Assembly (NCBI RefSeq): GCF_001303895.1
Contig: NZ_LJSD01000056.1
Location: forward strand, 1 to 64,000
Source of the DNA: Mesorhizobium sp. 1M-11
Lineage (GTDB): Bacteria; Pseudomonadota; Alphaproteobacteria; Rhizobiales; Rhizobiaceae
Length of the DNA stretch: 64,000 bases
Direction: 5' to 3'
The notes beneath the pieces were generated by a model, which was not told the origin of the DNA, did not search any database, and was given only the letters and a program-made list of their open reading frames with translations. This document shows positions 8,935-18,641 of the stretch, piece after piece. A program made the translations under genes and the position numbers. How positions within the stretch are numbered: position 1 is the stretch's first letter; each line of letters starts with the position of its first letter.

Positions 8935-8966
8935 TTCATTTATATACAAACAAGCTATTCATACTT
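8935..8966. promoter_or_regulatory. Putative IclR operator/promoter region A
   Basis: The 148-bp gap between the divergent binding-protein and IclR genes holds an AT-rich block, TTTATATACAAACAAGC then TATTCATAC, unlike the GC-rich surroundings. A similar block (TTATATA, short spacer, TATTCA) occurs before the second minus-strand operon at 13,671-13,700, and a related GTATATGAAGAATGAA lies just at the IclR start near 9,024. The position is right for autoregulation and control of the transporter operon. Assignment is inference from similarity and position; the spacer differs by 2 bp between the copies. Confidence 0.4.
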
Positions 8967-9028
8967 CGTCAACGCCAAATTCGATTTTCGGGCCAAACCT
9001 TCTTTCCAACAGGATCGGGTTTGCGTAT

Positions 9029-9844
9029 ATGAAGAATGAAATTCACCAGAGAGAGAAAATGGCGCAGGAAGAAGAAGATCGTTACCGTGCGCCGGCGCTC
9101 GACAAGGGCCTGGACATCCTCGAGCTGCTTGCCAGCGTCGATAGCGGGCTGACGCAGGCCGAGATCGCCAAGCGGTTGGAGCGCAGCCCCAACGAGTTCT
9201 ACCGAATGCTCGACCGGCTGGTGAGGCGCGGCTATGTCACGCGCCTGGACGGCGACCGCTACTCGCTGACTTTGAAGCTGTTCGGGCTGGCCCAGTTGCA
9301 CGCGCCGGTGCGCAGGCTCGTGTCCTATGCCACGTCGATCATGCGCGAGCTTGCCGAAATGTCATACCAGGCCAACCAGCTCGTGGTGTTCGACCGCGGC
9401 AACGCTGTGGTCATCGCCCAGCAGGAAGCGCCACGCTATTGGGGCATTTCAATCCGTGTCGGCTCCCATATCAGCCTTTTCGATACCGGCTCCGGCCATG
9501 TGCTGCTGGCCTTTCGTCCCCCTGAGGAACGGCAGATGATGATCGCGGAGCATCGTCGCAGCAACGAGAAGATCGAACTGTCACCGGACTTCTTCCAGCG
9601 CCTCGACCAGATCCGCGACCGTGGCTACGAGATGATGGCTTCGCTGCAAACGGCAGGCGTCTACAATCTGTCGGCGCCCGTCCTCGGTCCCGATGGTCAC
9701 GGCATAGCGGCGATCACCATCCCCTATGTCACCTTGGTCAACATGTCGGCGGCGCCCGACATCACCAAAACGATCGAATTGTTGCGCGATGCCGCGGCCC
9801 GGCTGTCGCAACTGGCGGGTTCGGATGTGAAACCCACGGCTTAA
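9029..9844 (+). CDS. IclR-family transcriptional regulator
   Basis: A 271-residue regulator, near the usual 250-270. The N-terminal winged helix-turn-helix covers roughly residues 22-80 (ALDKGLDILELLA, then LTQAEIAKRLERSPNEFYRM and a basic wing RRGYVTRL). The C-terminal effector-binding IclR domain includes HISLFDTGSGHVLLAF and a final VTLVNMSAAPDITKTIELL. It is divergent from the transporter operon and just upstream of the lactonase gene, so it probably senses a pathway intermediate and controls both sides. An internal ATG at 9,059, preceded by AGAGAGA, is an alternative start that would remove ten residues. Confidence 0.93.
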   Translation: MKNEIHQREKMAQEEEDRYRAPALDKGLDILELLASVDSGLTQAEIAKRLERSPNEFYRMLDRLVRRGYVTRLDGDRYSLTLKLFGLAQLHAPVRRLVSYATSIMRELAEMSYQANQLVVFDRGNAVVIAQQEAPRYWGISIRVGSHISLFDTGSGHVLLAFRPPEERQMMIAEHRRSNEKIELSPDFFQRLDQIRDRGYEMMASLQTAGVYNLSAPVLGPDGHGIAAITIPYVTLVNMSAAPDITKTIELLRDAAARLSQLAGSDVKPTA

Positions 9845-9904
9845 TTCTTATTTGAATGCTAATTTCTCCTGTGAGATGGTTCTGGATGTGAACAGGAGAT
9901 CCCC

Positions 9905-10741
9905 ATGATCGTCGACACCCACCTCCATCTCATCGACAGGACGGTGTTGCGCTATCCGTGGCTTGCCGGCGTATCGGCGCTCGATCGCGATTTTTCGCAA
10001 GGCGATTACATGGTCGAGGCGCGCCGCGCCGGCATCGAAGCGGCACTGTTCATGGAGGTCGATGTCGACGCGGCTGACATCGAGGCCGAATTGGCTTGTG
10101 TTGAAGGTTGGGCCAAGGCGCCGGAAAGCCTGCTGCGCGGCGCCATCGTTTCGTGCCGGCCGGAACAAACCGGATTTGCAGCATGGCTGGAGAAAGTGAA
10201 GGCAAATTCCTTTGCCAAGGGCTTTCGTCGCGTCCTGCATGTCGCACCTGACGATCTCTCGGAGCAGCCCCTGTTTCGCGAAAATATCAGGCGCATTGCA
10301 GGCAGCGGCCTGACCTTCGACCTGTGTGTGCTGCCGCACCAAATGAAGCAGGCCATTGCTTTGGTCGACGCCGCGCCGCACGTGCAGTTCGTGCTCGACC
10401 ATTGCGGCGTGCCCGATATCAAGGGCGGTGGAGAACACCCCTGGAGAAGCAACATCGCAGAGATAGCGAAGCGGCCCAATGTTGCGGGAAAAATATCGGG
10501 TATCGTCGCCTATGCAGATCCTGGCACATGGACCGTCGGGACGCTCCGACCCTACGTCGAACACACCATCGAATGCTTCGGCTGGGACCGCGTCGTGTGG
10601 GGCAGTGACTGGCCCGTGTGCACTCTGGGTGGCGGGTTGCTCGGCTGGGTGGCAGCGACGCATGCATTGCTTGCCGGCGCCAGCGAAGACGAGCGTGTCA
10701 AACTCCTGTCCGGTAATGCGAAACGGCTCTGGCGGCTCTGA
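9905..10741 (+). CDS. Amidohydrolase-family sugar lactonase (L-fucono-lactonase-like)
   Basis: A 278-residue metal-dependent TIM-barrel hydrolase of the amidohydrolase 2 family. It opens with VDTHLHLID (metal-binding H6-x-H8), has the DHCGVP motif with a conserved His on a central strand, and ends with the VWGSDWPVC motif carrying the catalytic Asp. These are the features of L-fuconolactonase and related 4-sulfomuconolactone/2-pyrone hydrolases. The start is supported by ACAGGAGAT just upstream. It lies 60 bp after the IclR gene. In this locus the best role is hydrolysis of the lactone made by the Gfo/Idh dehydrogenase to the acid used by the dehydratase. Family firm; substrate inferred. Confidence 0.87.
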   Translation: MIVDTHLHLIDRTVLRYPWLAGVSALDRDFSQGDYMVEARRAGIEAALFMEVDVDAADIEAELACVEGWAKAPESLLRGAIVSCRPEQTGFAAWLEKVKANSFAKGFRRVLHVAPDDLSEQPLFRENIRRIAGSGLTFDLCVLPHQMKQAIALVDAAPHVQFVLDHCGVPDIKGGGEHPWRSNIAEIAKRPNVAGKISGIVAYADPGTWTVGTLRPYVEHTIECFGWDRVVWGSDWPVCTLGGGLLGWVAATHALLAGASEDERVKLLSGNAKRLWRL

Positions 10742-10770
10742 AGGGTCGTTTCCGATAATCAGCCAAGCCG

Positions 10771-11907
10771 TTATCTGCTGAAGCTTTCCCGGAACAGGCG
10801 GTTGAGGTCGGCCACCACATCCGCAGCGGGCCGGCGCTCCGCCAGGCCCTTATCGATATGTTCGGAAGCCGCCTGTTGGAAAACCATATAGCCGTCGTGG
10901 CGCGGACGAATCCATGCGGATTCCAGCGTCGCACGGGTGGCGCGATAGAAGTCGCCGGTCACCGTGTTGACGGTTTCATCTTCCCACGCGGCGACATGGC
11001 CGGGCTGGCCGCCTGCGGCGGCATAAGGTCCGCGCTGCACTGTGCCGCTCGCTACCCAATAGGCAAAGTCGATGGCGGCATCTCTTGCGCGGGAAAAGGC
11101 GGAGACGGCGATACCCGTGCCGCCCAGCGCGGAACCGATGGGACCATTGCCGTTCGCCGCAGGTATGTCTCCAAAGGTCAGCCGGTTGGGTCGGAAGCCT
11201 TCCATGGCATATGAGACATAGCCGTAGATCAACGGAGCGCAGGCAATGAGGGAACCGGCTTCCGCCATTTTTTCCGAAACCGCGATCGGGTCCATGGTCA
11301 GGCATTCGGGATCGACGAGTGCCGCGATTTCGGCGAGCATCCCGAACGCTGCCTCGCCCGCTTCGGCGTCGATCAGCGCGCCCGGTCCGTCGGTGGCGCA
11401 CGCATGGCCGAGATTGGCGGCCAGCGTGAAGAAGGACATCAGCGAATGCGGAGGCCGCAGTGGCAACAGCACGCGGCCCGCGCGGGCCAGTTCCATCACC
11501 TGCGCCCACGTCGCAGGCGCCTCAGCGATCAGGTCTGACCGCCAGGCCTGTACCTGAGCAGCCGCGTCGATGGGAAAGGCCCATTGCCGACCCTGCCAAT
11601 TGTAGCTTGGATAGGATTTGCCGACACTGCCCGCAGCCAGGGCGTCGCGTTCAGCCTTGCGACCAGGCACATCGAGCGGTGCCAGGCAGGCCTCATGGGT
11701 GATCTGACCGACATGAGGATGATCGATCACGATCAGGTCGTAGCCGCGCGCCAATTCTTCGACCGGAAAGGATTCGAAATCCTGGAGCGAGCGCTTGTCC
11801 CAGACGATCTTAACGCCGGTTCTTTCCTGCCAGAGCGCCGAACAGGCGGCCATCGGGTCATAACCACGCGAATGGTTCCATGTCATGCCCTTGAGGGTGA
11901 TGCTCAC
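10771..11907 (-). CDS. Solute-binding-protein-like protein lacking a signal peptide
   Basis: A 378-residue protein related to family 1 extracellular solute-binding proteins; segments such as WQERTGVKIVWDKR, YDLIVIDHPHVG and AFPIDAAAQVQAWR fit the two-lobed periplasmic-binding fold. It has no signal peptide: the GTG start at 11,907 sits inside the upstream stop (GTGA), so no export leader can precede it. No permease is adjacent. It is therefore either cytoplasmic, perhaps a ligand-binding accessory to the CoA-transferase/MaoC pair, or exported another way. It is the last gene of the second minus-strand operon and converges with the lactonase gene 29 bp away. Confidence 0.75.
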   Translation of the reverse strand: MSITLKGMTWNHSRGYDPMAACSALWQERTGVKIVWDKRSLQDFESFPVEELARGYDLIVIDHPHVGQITHEACLAPLDVPGRKAERDALAAGSVGKSYPSYNWQGRQWAFPIDAAAQVQAWRSDLIAEAPATWAQVMELARAGRVLLPLRPPHSLMSFFTLAANLGHACATDGPGALIDAEAGEAAFGMLAEIAALVDPECLTMDPIAVSEKMAEAGSLIACAPLIYGYVSYAMEGFRPNRLTFGDIPAANGNGPIGSALGGTGIAVSAFSRARDAAIDFAYWVASGTVQRGPYAAAGGQPGHVAAWEDETVNTVTGDFYRATRATLESAWIRPRHDGYMVFQQAASEHIDKGLAERRPAADVVADLNRLFRESFSR

Positions 11908-13058
11908 AGGCCGAACTCCGCGCGGATCGCCTCGCTGTGCTCGCCCACGCGTGGCGCTGCGCGCGTGACCTTGGCCCGTACACCGTCCACCCTGACGGGC
12001 GAACGGGTGGTGTGGATGGAGACCTCATCCTCACGGGTTACCGTCTGCAACAAGTCGAGTGACTTGAAACCGTCACTCTCCAGGACTTCTTGCCAATTCA
12101 GCACCTTGGCGCACCAGATGTCGTTGGGTTCGAGGATTGCCAGCCATTCGTCGACCGATTTCTGGGCGATGCGCCGCGCGATGATCGCCTTGATCTCGTC
12201 GCGTGCGGTGAACCAGCTCGACGGCTGGTCGCGATAAGGTGCCAGTTCCTCGGTCCCGAGCAGGTCGGCCAGCTTCGGGATCGGCGTCATTGCTATGGCG
12301 AGATAACCATCCTTTGCCGGATAGACGCCGTAGGGAGCCGCCAGATAGGCATGGGCGCTGCGGAAGGACGACCGACGCGGCAATCGCCGACCGTCGTTGA
12401 GGTGCGTTGTCAGCACCTCGAACTGGAAATCAATCAATGCTTCCATCAGGCTGGTTTCGACATGGCCACCTCTGCCGGTGACCCCGCGTCGAACCAGCGT
12501 GGCCAGGATACCCTGCGCGCAGGCAGCACCCGCCAGCATATCGGCCACTGCCAGCCCGAACGGTACAGGTCCCTGATCCTCGTCGCCGTTCAGCCACATG
12601 ACGCCCGACCGCGCCTGCGCAAGGAGATCCTGACCCGGCCGCTTGACCCAAGGGCCTTCCTCGCCATAGCCGCTGATCGAGGCATAGACCAATCGCGGAT
12701 TGAGCTTGCGGACGTTCTCGTAGTCGAGCCCGAGCCGTTCGATCACGCCAGGACGAAAATTCTGGATGAGCACGTCAGCCTTGAGGAGCAGGTTGCGCAG
12801 GGCGGCGAGATCATCCTCGTTCTTCAAGTCAACGGCGAAGCTTTCCTTGGCTCGGTTGATAGCGTGGAAGATGGTGGAGTCGCCACCGATCTCCGTGTCG
12901 CTGAGATAGAGCCGGCGCGACAGGTCGCCACCGTCCGGCCGCTCGATCTTGATGATGCGAGCGCCGAGGTCGAGCAGGCGCAGCGAACAGTACGGGCCGG
13001 AAAGGAACTGGCTCAGATCGACAACGATAAGACCGGTAAGGGGCAGATCTGGAGCCAT
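11904..13058 (-). CDS. Family III CoA-transferase (CaiB/BaiF/formyl-CoA transferase type)
   Basis: A 384-residue type III CoA-transferase that moves CoA between acids through aspartyl thioester chemistry. The conserved nucleophile is D144 in RPGQDLLAQARSG; the N-terminal GLIVVDLSQFLSGPYC and the nucleotide-region VLIQNFRPGVIERLGL are also characteristic. The ATG at 13,058 is chosen because it begins at the family's usual position and is 2 bp after the upstream MaoC stop; a longer start would overlap that gene. It is coupled to the downstream signal-less binding-like protein (GTGA overlap). Substrate unknown; with MaoC next to it, an acyl-CoA hydration route is plausible. Confidence 0.9.
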   Translation of the reverse strand: MAPDLPLTGLIVVDLSQFLSGPYCSLRLLDLGARIIKIERPDGGDLSRRLYLSDTEIGGDSTIFHAINRAKESFAVDLKNEDDLAALRNLLLKADVLIQNFRPGVIERLGLDYENVRKLNPRLVYASISGYGEEGPWVKRPGQDLLAQARSGVMWLNGDEDQGPVPFGLAVADMLAGAACAQGILATLVRRGVTGRGGHVETSLMEALIDFQFEVLTTHLNDGRRLPRRSSFRSAHAYLAAPYGVYPAKDGYLAIAMTPIPKLADLLGTEELAPYRDQPSSWFTARDEIKAIIARRIAQKSVDEWLAILEPNDIWCAKVLNWQEVLESDGFKSLDLLQTVTREDEVSIHTTRSPVRVDGVRAKVTRAAPRVGEHSEAIRAEFGL

Positions 13059-13060
13059 GG

Positions 13061-13612
<552 letters not shown>

Positions 13613-13940
13613 GTCTGGCCCATCTGCTGAGGAATGTGGACGCCTGCCTCATGACGAAATTGAGCTGCGTCTTCTTATATAAAAAGATTATTCACATATG
13701 ATCCTGAAATGCAAACGGAAACTTGTCAGCGCTCCGAAACTGGGTTCGGTGAAGCGGAACGGGCAGGGCGCAGCAAATTTAGAAGGGGTGCTGTGATCGC
13801 ATTTCCCGGTACGAGCCCCACTGGTCGATCAGGCGAAGGTCGGTCGGCATCGGGCACTGCGGATCGATCGGGAATGATCCAAGCGAGCCCGACTTAGCTT
13901 TGGTCTGCCGTCGCTGGGCAGCCAGCTTCGGAGCGATAAA
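13613..13940. other. Gene-poor intergenic stretch with putative operator B
   Basis: These 328 bp lie upstream of the second MaoC operon and downstream of the AraC gene. They contain the AT-rich block CTTATATAAAAAGATTATTCACATATG at 13,674-13,700 in pieces that resemble the block between the binding-protein and IclR genes. Only short open frames without recognisable features are present. I see no clear terminator. The most likely content is the promoter of the minus-strand MaoC/CoA-transferase operon. Confidence 0.5.
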
Positions 13941-14939
13941 TCAGATCTCCCCGTGCATCTCGCGAAACAGCCGTGGCGAGACGCCAAAGCGGCGCTCGAA
14001 AGCTTTGGAGAAGCGCGTGGCTGGCGAGAGGCCGACTTGGGCCGCAACCGACTTCAGCGAAAGTCCGCGGCAAATCAACAGCCGGGCGGCATCGAGACGC
14101 GCGGTTTCGATGAAGCGGGCCGGCGTTTCGCCAGTGGCCGCAACGAATTTGCGGTGAAATGTTCTCTCGCTGAAGCCCGTACGATCTGCCAGCGCGGGAA
14201 TGTCCAGCGGTGAATCGAGGTTTGCCAATATCCAGGCGATCAGCTCGGCAAACGGGCTGTCGGCGTTCACCTGCGCCCGAAGCAGTGGGCTGAACTGGGA
14301 TTGGTAGCCGGGTCGCCGTGCATAGAGCACAAGTCGCTGGGCAACTTCACCGGCAATGTCTGCGGAAAGATCGTGCGCTACCATGGCGAGCGCCATGTCG
14401 ATGCCGGTGGTTACGCCGGCAGAGGTCCACAACTGTCCATCGGTCACGTAAAGGGATTCGGGATCGACGGTGACGGATGGAAAGCCCGCTGCAAGCGGCG
14501 CGCAGGCATCCCAATGGGTGGCAACGCGACGCCCGTCGACCAGTCCCAGCTTTGCAAGGACGATGACGCCGGAACAGACCGAGCCAAAGCGTTGTGCCTT
14601 GCCCGCGATTTCTGGAACCCACGCCGACAGTGCAGGGTCTGCCAGAACTGGCAGCAGGTGCTCGCTTTCCGCGCCGGCGATAAGAAACGTGTCCACCGCG
14701 TCGTGCGCGCGTTCTTCAAAGGTCTGCGTATGGACGGCGATCCCGCTGCTGCTCGTCACTTGTCCGCCCGCCGCCGACACCAGGTCTATGGCATAGAACG
14801 GTGGCTTGTCCCTCAATCCCAGGGCACGATTGGCGCTGTTGAAAACCGAAACCGGCCCGGACGTGTCCAGAAGCTCGAAGCCTGGATAGACGAGGAAAGT
14901 GATGCGGTGCATTGGCGGAAAATACGATGTTTTTGTCAT
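13941..14939 (-). CDS. AraC-family regulator with N-terminal DJ-1/PfpI domain (FtrA/GlxA-like)
   Basis: A 332-residue regulator. Residues about 10-190 form a class I glutamine amidotransferase-like DJ-1/PfpI domain with the nucleophile-elbow cysteine C122 in FGSVCSGVIVLA. Residues about 225-330 hold a double helix-turn-helix AraC domain (IPALADRTGFSERTFHRKF, and LKSVAAQVGLSPATRFSKAF). The amidotransferase-like domain is usually a ligand sensor rather than an enzyme in this family. It is divergent from a membrane-anchored DJ-1/PfpI protein with only 60 bp between starts, so it probably regulates that gene and itself. An internal ATG at residue 10 is an alternative start. Confidence 0.92.
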   Translation of the reverse strand: MTKTSYFPPMHRITFLVYPGFELLDTSGPVSVFNSANRALGLRDKPPFYAIDLVSAAGGQVTSSSGIAVHTQTFEERAHDAVDTFLIAGAESEHLLPVLADPALSAWVPEIAGKAQRFGSVCSGVIVLAKLGLVDGRRVATHWDACAPLAAGFPSVTVDPESLYVTDGQLWTSAGVTTGIDMALAMVAHDLSADIAGEVAQRLVLYARRPGYQSQFSPLLRAQVNADSPFAELIAWILANLDSPLDIPALADRTGFSERTFHRKFVAATGETPARFIETARLDAARLLICRGLSLKSVAAQVGLSPATRFSKAFERRFGVSPRLFREMHGEI

Positions 14940-14999
14940 TTCGGCCAGAACACCGGTTCATTACCCTGACGTGGAAGTAACACCCGATGGGAGAGGCTG

Positions 15000-16151
15000 A
15001 TGCCTATGCGCTATCTCCTCTATGCCGGACTAGCGCTGATCGTCTTGCCGTTGGCTGGCTTCGGTTTGTGGCTGGCTGCTTTGCCGGCCACGCCCGCCGC
15101 CTTCTCTCCCGTTCCGGTCCCGCAGGCAGAAGACGATGCCATTCTGCCGGCGCTGAAGCCACCGAAGCGGGCTCGGCCCCTTGTCGCTGTCGTTGGTATC
15201 AATGATGCCACGGAGACGACGGACTACCTGATGCCCACCGGGATCTTGCGGCGAGCGGATATTGCCGACGTGGTCACGCTCTCGATCAAACCCGGCCCCG
15301 TAAAACTCTATCCCGCGCTGACAGTAGAAGCCGATGCAACGATCGAAGCGTTTGATGCACGCCATCCCGAAGGAGCCGATTATGTGATCGTCCCAGCCAT
15401 GAGCCGTGATGACGACCCAGCTGTTGCCACATGGCTGCGCCGGCAGGCGAAGGACGGTGCGGTTATCATTGCAATTTGTGCAGGCGCCAAAGTCGTTGCC
15501 GCAGCCGGCCTTCTCGACGGTCGGCGGGCGACCACCCATTGGTACTACGTCAGAAATTTACTCAGGCGCCACCCTACAGTCCGGTACGTCGCCGACCGGC
15601 GCATGGTGGTGGACCGAGGTGTTGGCACCACCACCGGCATCACGGCCTCCATGCCGATGATGCTGACATTGGTCGAGGCGATTGCCGGTCGGGACAAGGC
15701 GGAAGCAGTCGCCGGTGATCTGGGATTGGCTCGATGGGATGCGCGCCATGACAGCGGCGCCTTCAAGCTGGCCCGCCCTTTCGCCATGACGGTGCTGGCC
15801 AACAGCCTTTCCTTCTGGAACCGCGATCGGTTTGGCATCGCTCTCGAACCGGGGATGGATGAAGTGTCGCTCGCGCTCGTCGCCGATGCGTGGTCACGCA
15901 CCTACCGCTCCCGGGTCGAACTTTTTGCAGCGTCTCCGGCCGCGGTAACGACCCGCAGTGGCGTGCGTTTCCTCCCCGACAGAGTTACCGCCGCCTGGTC
16001 CGGCGACCGCTTGTCCTTGGGACACACAAATGAGCGACCAGCCGAAATTCTGGATAACGCCTTGCAGAATATCGGAGCCCGATACGGGCAGGATACCGCC
16101 CGCGTCGTTGCGATGCAGCTTGAATATCCGCAACGCGGAGCTGGGCTGTGA
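15000..16151 (+). CDS. Membrane-anchored DJ-1/PfpI-domain protein
   Basis: A 383-residue protein with an N-terminal hydrophobic segment (YLLYAGLALIVLPLAGFGLW, residues 5-24), then a Pro/Ala-rich linker and a DJ-1/PfpI domain from about residue 58. The nucleophile elbow is IIAICAGAKVVAAAG with C160, followed by GRRATTHWYY, as in the AraC/GlxA amidotransferase domains. There is no DNA-binding domain; the C-terminal 130 residues are of unknown function. The start has GGGAGAGG upstream. It is divergent from an AraC regulator carrying the same type of domain, suggesting a shared ligand sensed on both sides of the membrane. Function unknown. Confidence 0.82.
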   Translation: MPMRYLLYAGLALIVLPLAGFGLWLAALPATPAAFSPVPVPQAEDDAILPALKPPKRARPLVAVVGINDATETTDYLMPTGILRRADIADVVTLSIKPGPVKLYPALTVEADATIEAFDARHPEGADYVIVPAMSRDDDPAVATWLRRQAKDGAVIIAICAGAKVVAAAGLLDGRRATTHWYYVRNLLRRHPTVRYVADRRMVVDRGVGTTTGITASMPMMLTLVEAIAGRDKAEAVAGDLGLARWDARHDSGAFKLARPFAMTVLANSLSFWNRDRFGIALEPGMDEVSLALVADAWSRTYRSRVELFAASPAAVTTRSGVRFLPDRVTAAWSGDRLSLGHTNERPAEILDNALQNIGARYGQDTARVVAMQLEYPQRGAGL

Positions 16152-16251
16152 GAGCACCGCGCCGCGGATTTGTTGTTGCGATGTCGGATCGCCCCGCCGC
16201 CATTCGTCATTTTCTCATCGAAGCTCATTCGGCATATCGAGGAGACCGCAG

Positions 16252-17511
16252 ATGAAATTCAATCAACGGGGACCATTCGGATTGCCCGGGGCTTTGAGCG
16301 CGGCAACAGATACGCCAGGGTTGGCGAAGCCGACCCGTGACGACCTGCAAGATCATCTCGAGGATTCCTTGCACGCCGGGCATGCCCCCGGGCTGGTGGG
16401 GCTCGTAGCGCATGGCGACGATGTGCAGCACGTGGTTCTCGGTCGGATGGCGCAGGACGGCCCGGCGATGCAGCGCGACGCGATCTTCCGCATCGCCTCC
16501 ATGTCCAAACCGGTCACCGCGGCAGCCACGATGATGCTCATTGCGGATGGAAAATTGAAACTCGAAGAACCCGTCGATCGACTTCTGCCCGAGCTGGCAA
16601 ATCGAAAGGTGCTGCGGAGTGTCGACGGCCCCGTCGATGACACCGTTCCGGCAAACCGCGCGATCACCGTCGAGGACCTGCTGACGTTTCGTTGCGGATA
16701 CGGGCTGCTTCTTGTTCCGCCAGGTACCTATCCAATCCAGAAGGACATTGCTGAACTCGGTATCGTCGGCTTCGGTCCGCCTGATCCGAACATGCCGTTC
16801 GATGGCGATGCCTGGCTGAAGCGCCTTGCGACCTTGCCACTTTTTGCGCAACCGGGCGAACGCTGGATATACACGGCCGGCTCGAACATTCTCGGCGTGC
16901 TGATCGCACGTGCCTCCGGTCGATCGTTCGGCGACTTCCTCGCTGAACGCATATTCGAACCGCTCGGGATGAAGGATACCGCATTCTATGTTCCGCCGAC
17001 CAAGCTGGAGCGGCTGGTCACCGCCTACAGGCCGAAAGACGGTTCGCTCGAGGTATGGGATGACCCGGCAACCGGCGGTTGGAGCCGCCCTCCTGCGTTT
17101 GAGCAGGGGGACGGAGGCTTGGTTTCGACCGCGGACGATTATCTCGCCTTCGTTCGCATGCTGCTGGCTGGCGGTGCACACAAGGGGCGCCAGCTGCTGC
17201 CGTCCGATGCGGTTGCTGCGATGATGAGCAACCAACTGACACCAGCGCAGCGCTTGGATGGCGAGATCATCCTGCAGGAAGGTCAGGGCTGGGGCTACGG
17301 CATGTCGGTGGCTGTCGAGAAGACGCCGACCGGAGCATCCGTTGGCACGGTCGGTTGGAGTGGCGGATTCGGCACCAGATGGCAAAGCGATCCGGCCAAG
17401 AAGCTGACCACAATTCTCTTAACCCAACGCATGTTCGACGGGCCGAAGCCGGTGTCGATATTCGACCAGTTCGAACAGGATGCAAGGATGCTGGCCGAAA
17501 CCCACCGATAG
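16252..17511 (+). CDS. Serine hydrolase, class C beta-lactamase/esterase family
   Basis: A 419-residue penicillin-recognising serine hydrolase. The active-site S83-x-x-K86 motif is ASMSKPVTA; the second-motif region is RWIYTAGSN, and WSGGFGTRW occupies the third-motif place, so the typical KTG is replaced by WSG, as in many esterase EstB-like members. The ATG at 16,252 follows GAGGAGACC; longer in-frame extensions overlap the previous gene and look non-coding. No signal peptide is clear, which favours a cytoplasmic esterase or peptidase over a periplasmic beta-lactamase. It is followed after 31 bp by an AraC regulator. Confidence 0.87.
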   Translation: MKFNQRGPFGLPGALSAATDTPGLAKPTRDDLQDHLEDSLHAGHAPGLVGLVAHGDDVQHVVLGRMAQDGPAMQRDAIFRIASMSKPVTAAATMMLIADGKLKLEEPVDRLLPELANRKVLRSVDGPVDDTVPANRAITVEDLLTFRCGYGLLLVPPGTYPIQKDIAELGIVGFGPPDPNMPFDGDAWLKRLATLPLFAQPGERWIYTAGSNILGVLIARASGRSFGDFLAERIFEPLGMKDTAFYVPPTKLERLVTAYRPKDGSLEVWDDPATGGWSRPPAFEQGDGGLVSTADDYLAFVRMLLAGGAHKGRQLLPSDAVAAMMSNQLTPAQRLDGEIILQEGQGWGYGMSVAVEKTPTGASVGTVGWSGGFGTRWQSDPAKKLTTILLTQRMFDGPKPVSIFDQFEQDARMLAETHR

Positions 17512-17542
17512 CAAGGACCTTGGAAAACCAGGTTGGTGAACG

Positions 17543-18463
17543 TTGTACAGAGCATTTGCAAAGTGGTGTGAAAGACAGCGCCTCGAAAGGAAAAAGGGGA
17601 CAGCGGCGACCCTGTTCGGTGGCGAGCGCCGCCACCGCCTCACCCTCAGGCGCCTCAATGTCACCTATGCATGGTTGCCGCCATTCGAGGGGGCGTCCAC
17701 AACGGTTCCCAACAGAATGGAAGTGGTGTTTTCACGTCACCCCAGCGCGATGATCGAGCAGGCTGGGAAGACGTTGGATGTCAATGTCACAGCCGGAGGG
17801 TTCTATGTTGTCGGACCCGAGCCGACTACCCTTTTGAGGGTCCCGGAATTCAGCGACACACTCGAAATGTATCCCGACATGGATCTGCTGAAGGCGGTTG
17901 CGGAAGAAAACGGGCAATCCGATTTTGTTCTTCGTCCGACGCTCGGCCAGGAGCCCAATCCCCACTTCGTGCCTGACGGGACAATGCTGGCGGTGGCGCA
18001 TGTGTTGCGCCAGGCCTGCCTGGGACAGCTGACTTTGTCGCCCATCGAGGCGAGTACGCTGGAGCACCTGCTTGCCGCTCATGCGGTGGGCATCAACACG
18101 CCTTGGCGAGGTGACGGCAAGTTGTCGGAGACAGCCTTGAACCGCGTATTGGATTTGATCGAGGATGAAATCGACCAGCCCCTCACCTTGGATCGGCTGG
18201 CGGATGAAGCCCGCCTGAGTGCTTTCCACTTTGCTCGCTCATTCAAGAAATCCACCGGCATGGCGCCGTACAAATACGTCCTCGCCCGAAGGATCGAACA
18301 CGCCAAACGGCAGTTGATGACCACGGAGCGTACCGTGAGCGAGATCGCCATGTCTCTTGGCTTTGAGAACATGCATCACTTCCGCCGCCAATTTCGGAGC
18401 CAACTGGGGATATTGCCCGGCCAGCTCCGCGAGGTGACGGGAGCACCTTTGCGCAAAACCTAA
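17543..18463 (+). CDS. AraC-family transcriptional regulator
   Basis: A regulator of up to 306 residues with the two-helix-turn-helix AraC domain at the C terminus (LDRLADEARLSAFHFARSF and VSEIAMSLGFENMHHFRRQF). The N-terminal sensing region is not recognised. The start is uncertain: the TTG at 17,543 has only a weak AGG upstream, and the first in-frame ATG is at 17,717 in the middle of plausible coding sequence. It follows the serine hydrolase gene on the same strand and may control it. Confidence 0.85.
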   Translation: MYRAFAKWCERQRLERKKGTAATLFGGERRHRLTLRRLNVTYAWLPPFEGASTTVPNRMEVVFSRHPSAMIEQAGKTLDVNVTAGGFYVVGPEPTTLLRVPEFSDTLEMYPDMDLLKAVAEENGQSDFVLRPTLGQEPNPHFVPDGTMLAVAHVLRQACLGQLTLSPIEASTLEHLLAAHAVGINTPWRGDGKLSETALNRVLDLIEDEIDQPLTLDRLADEARLSAFHFARSFKKSTGMAPYKYVLARRIEHAKRQLMTTERTVSEIAMSLGFENMHHFRRQFRSQLGILPGQLREVTGAPLRKT

Positions 18464-18641
18464 CCGGCTTCACAAAAGCAAGAATCGAGCCTGCGTCCTC
18501 CTCGTTTTTTTGACAATCTTGAACCCGATCGAAGGTGCGTCCGCCTGTGTGGTGAACGTCCATCCTTGCTGGCGACCTATGCGCGGTGTTCGTGTCCGCT
18601 TTGCCAGGCCACCCAACGCAACGAAGCGGATAGGTGCTGAA

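Noticed and set aside
16225..17385. 386-codon minus-strand frame over the serine hydrolase
   Set aside because: The plus strand has the SxxK motif and a ribosome-binding site; the antisense frame lacks recognisable features.
18510..18641. Longer N-terminal extension of the giant LysM protein from a TTG
   Set aside because: The extension is Arg/Pro/Cys-rich and unlike the rest; the ATG at 18,642 begins a normal-looking sequence. Not fully excluded.
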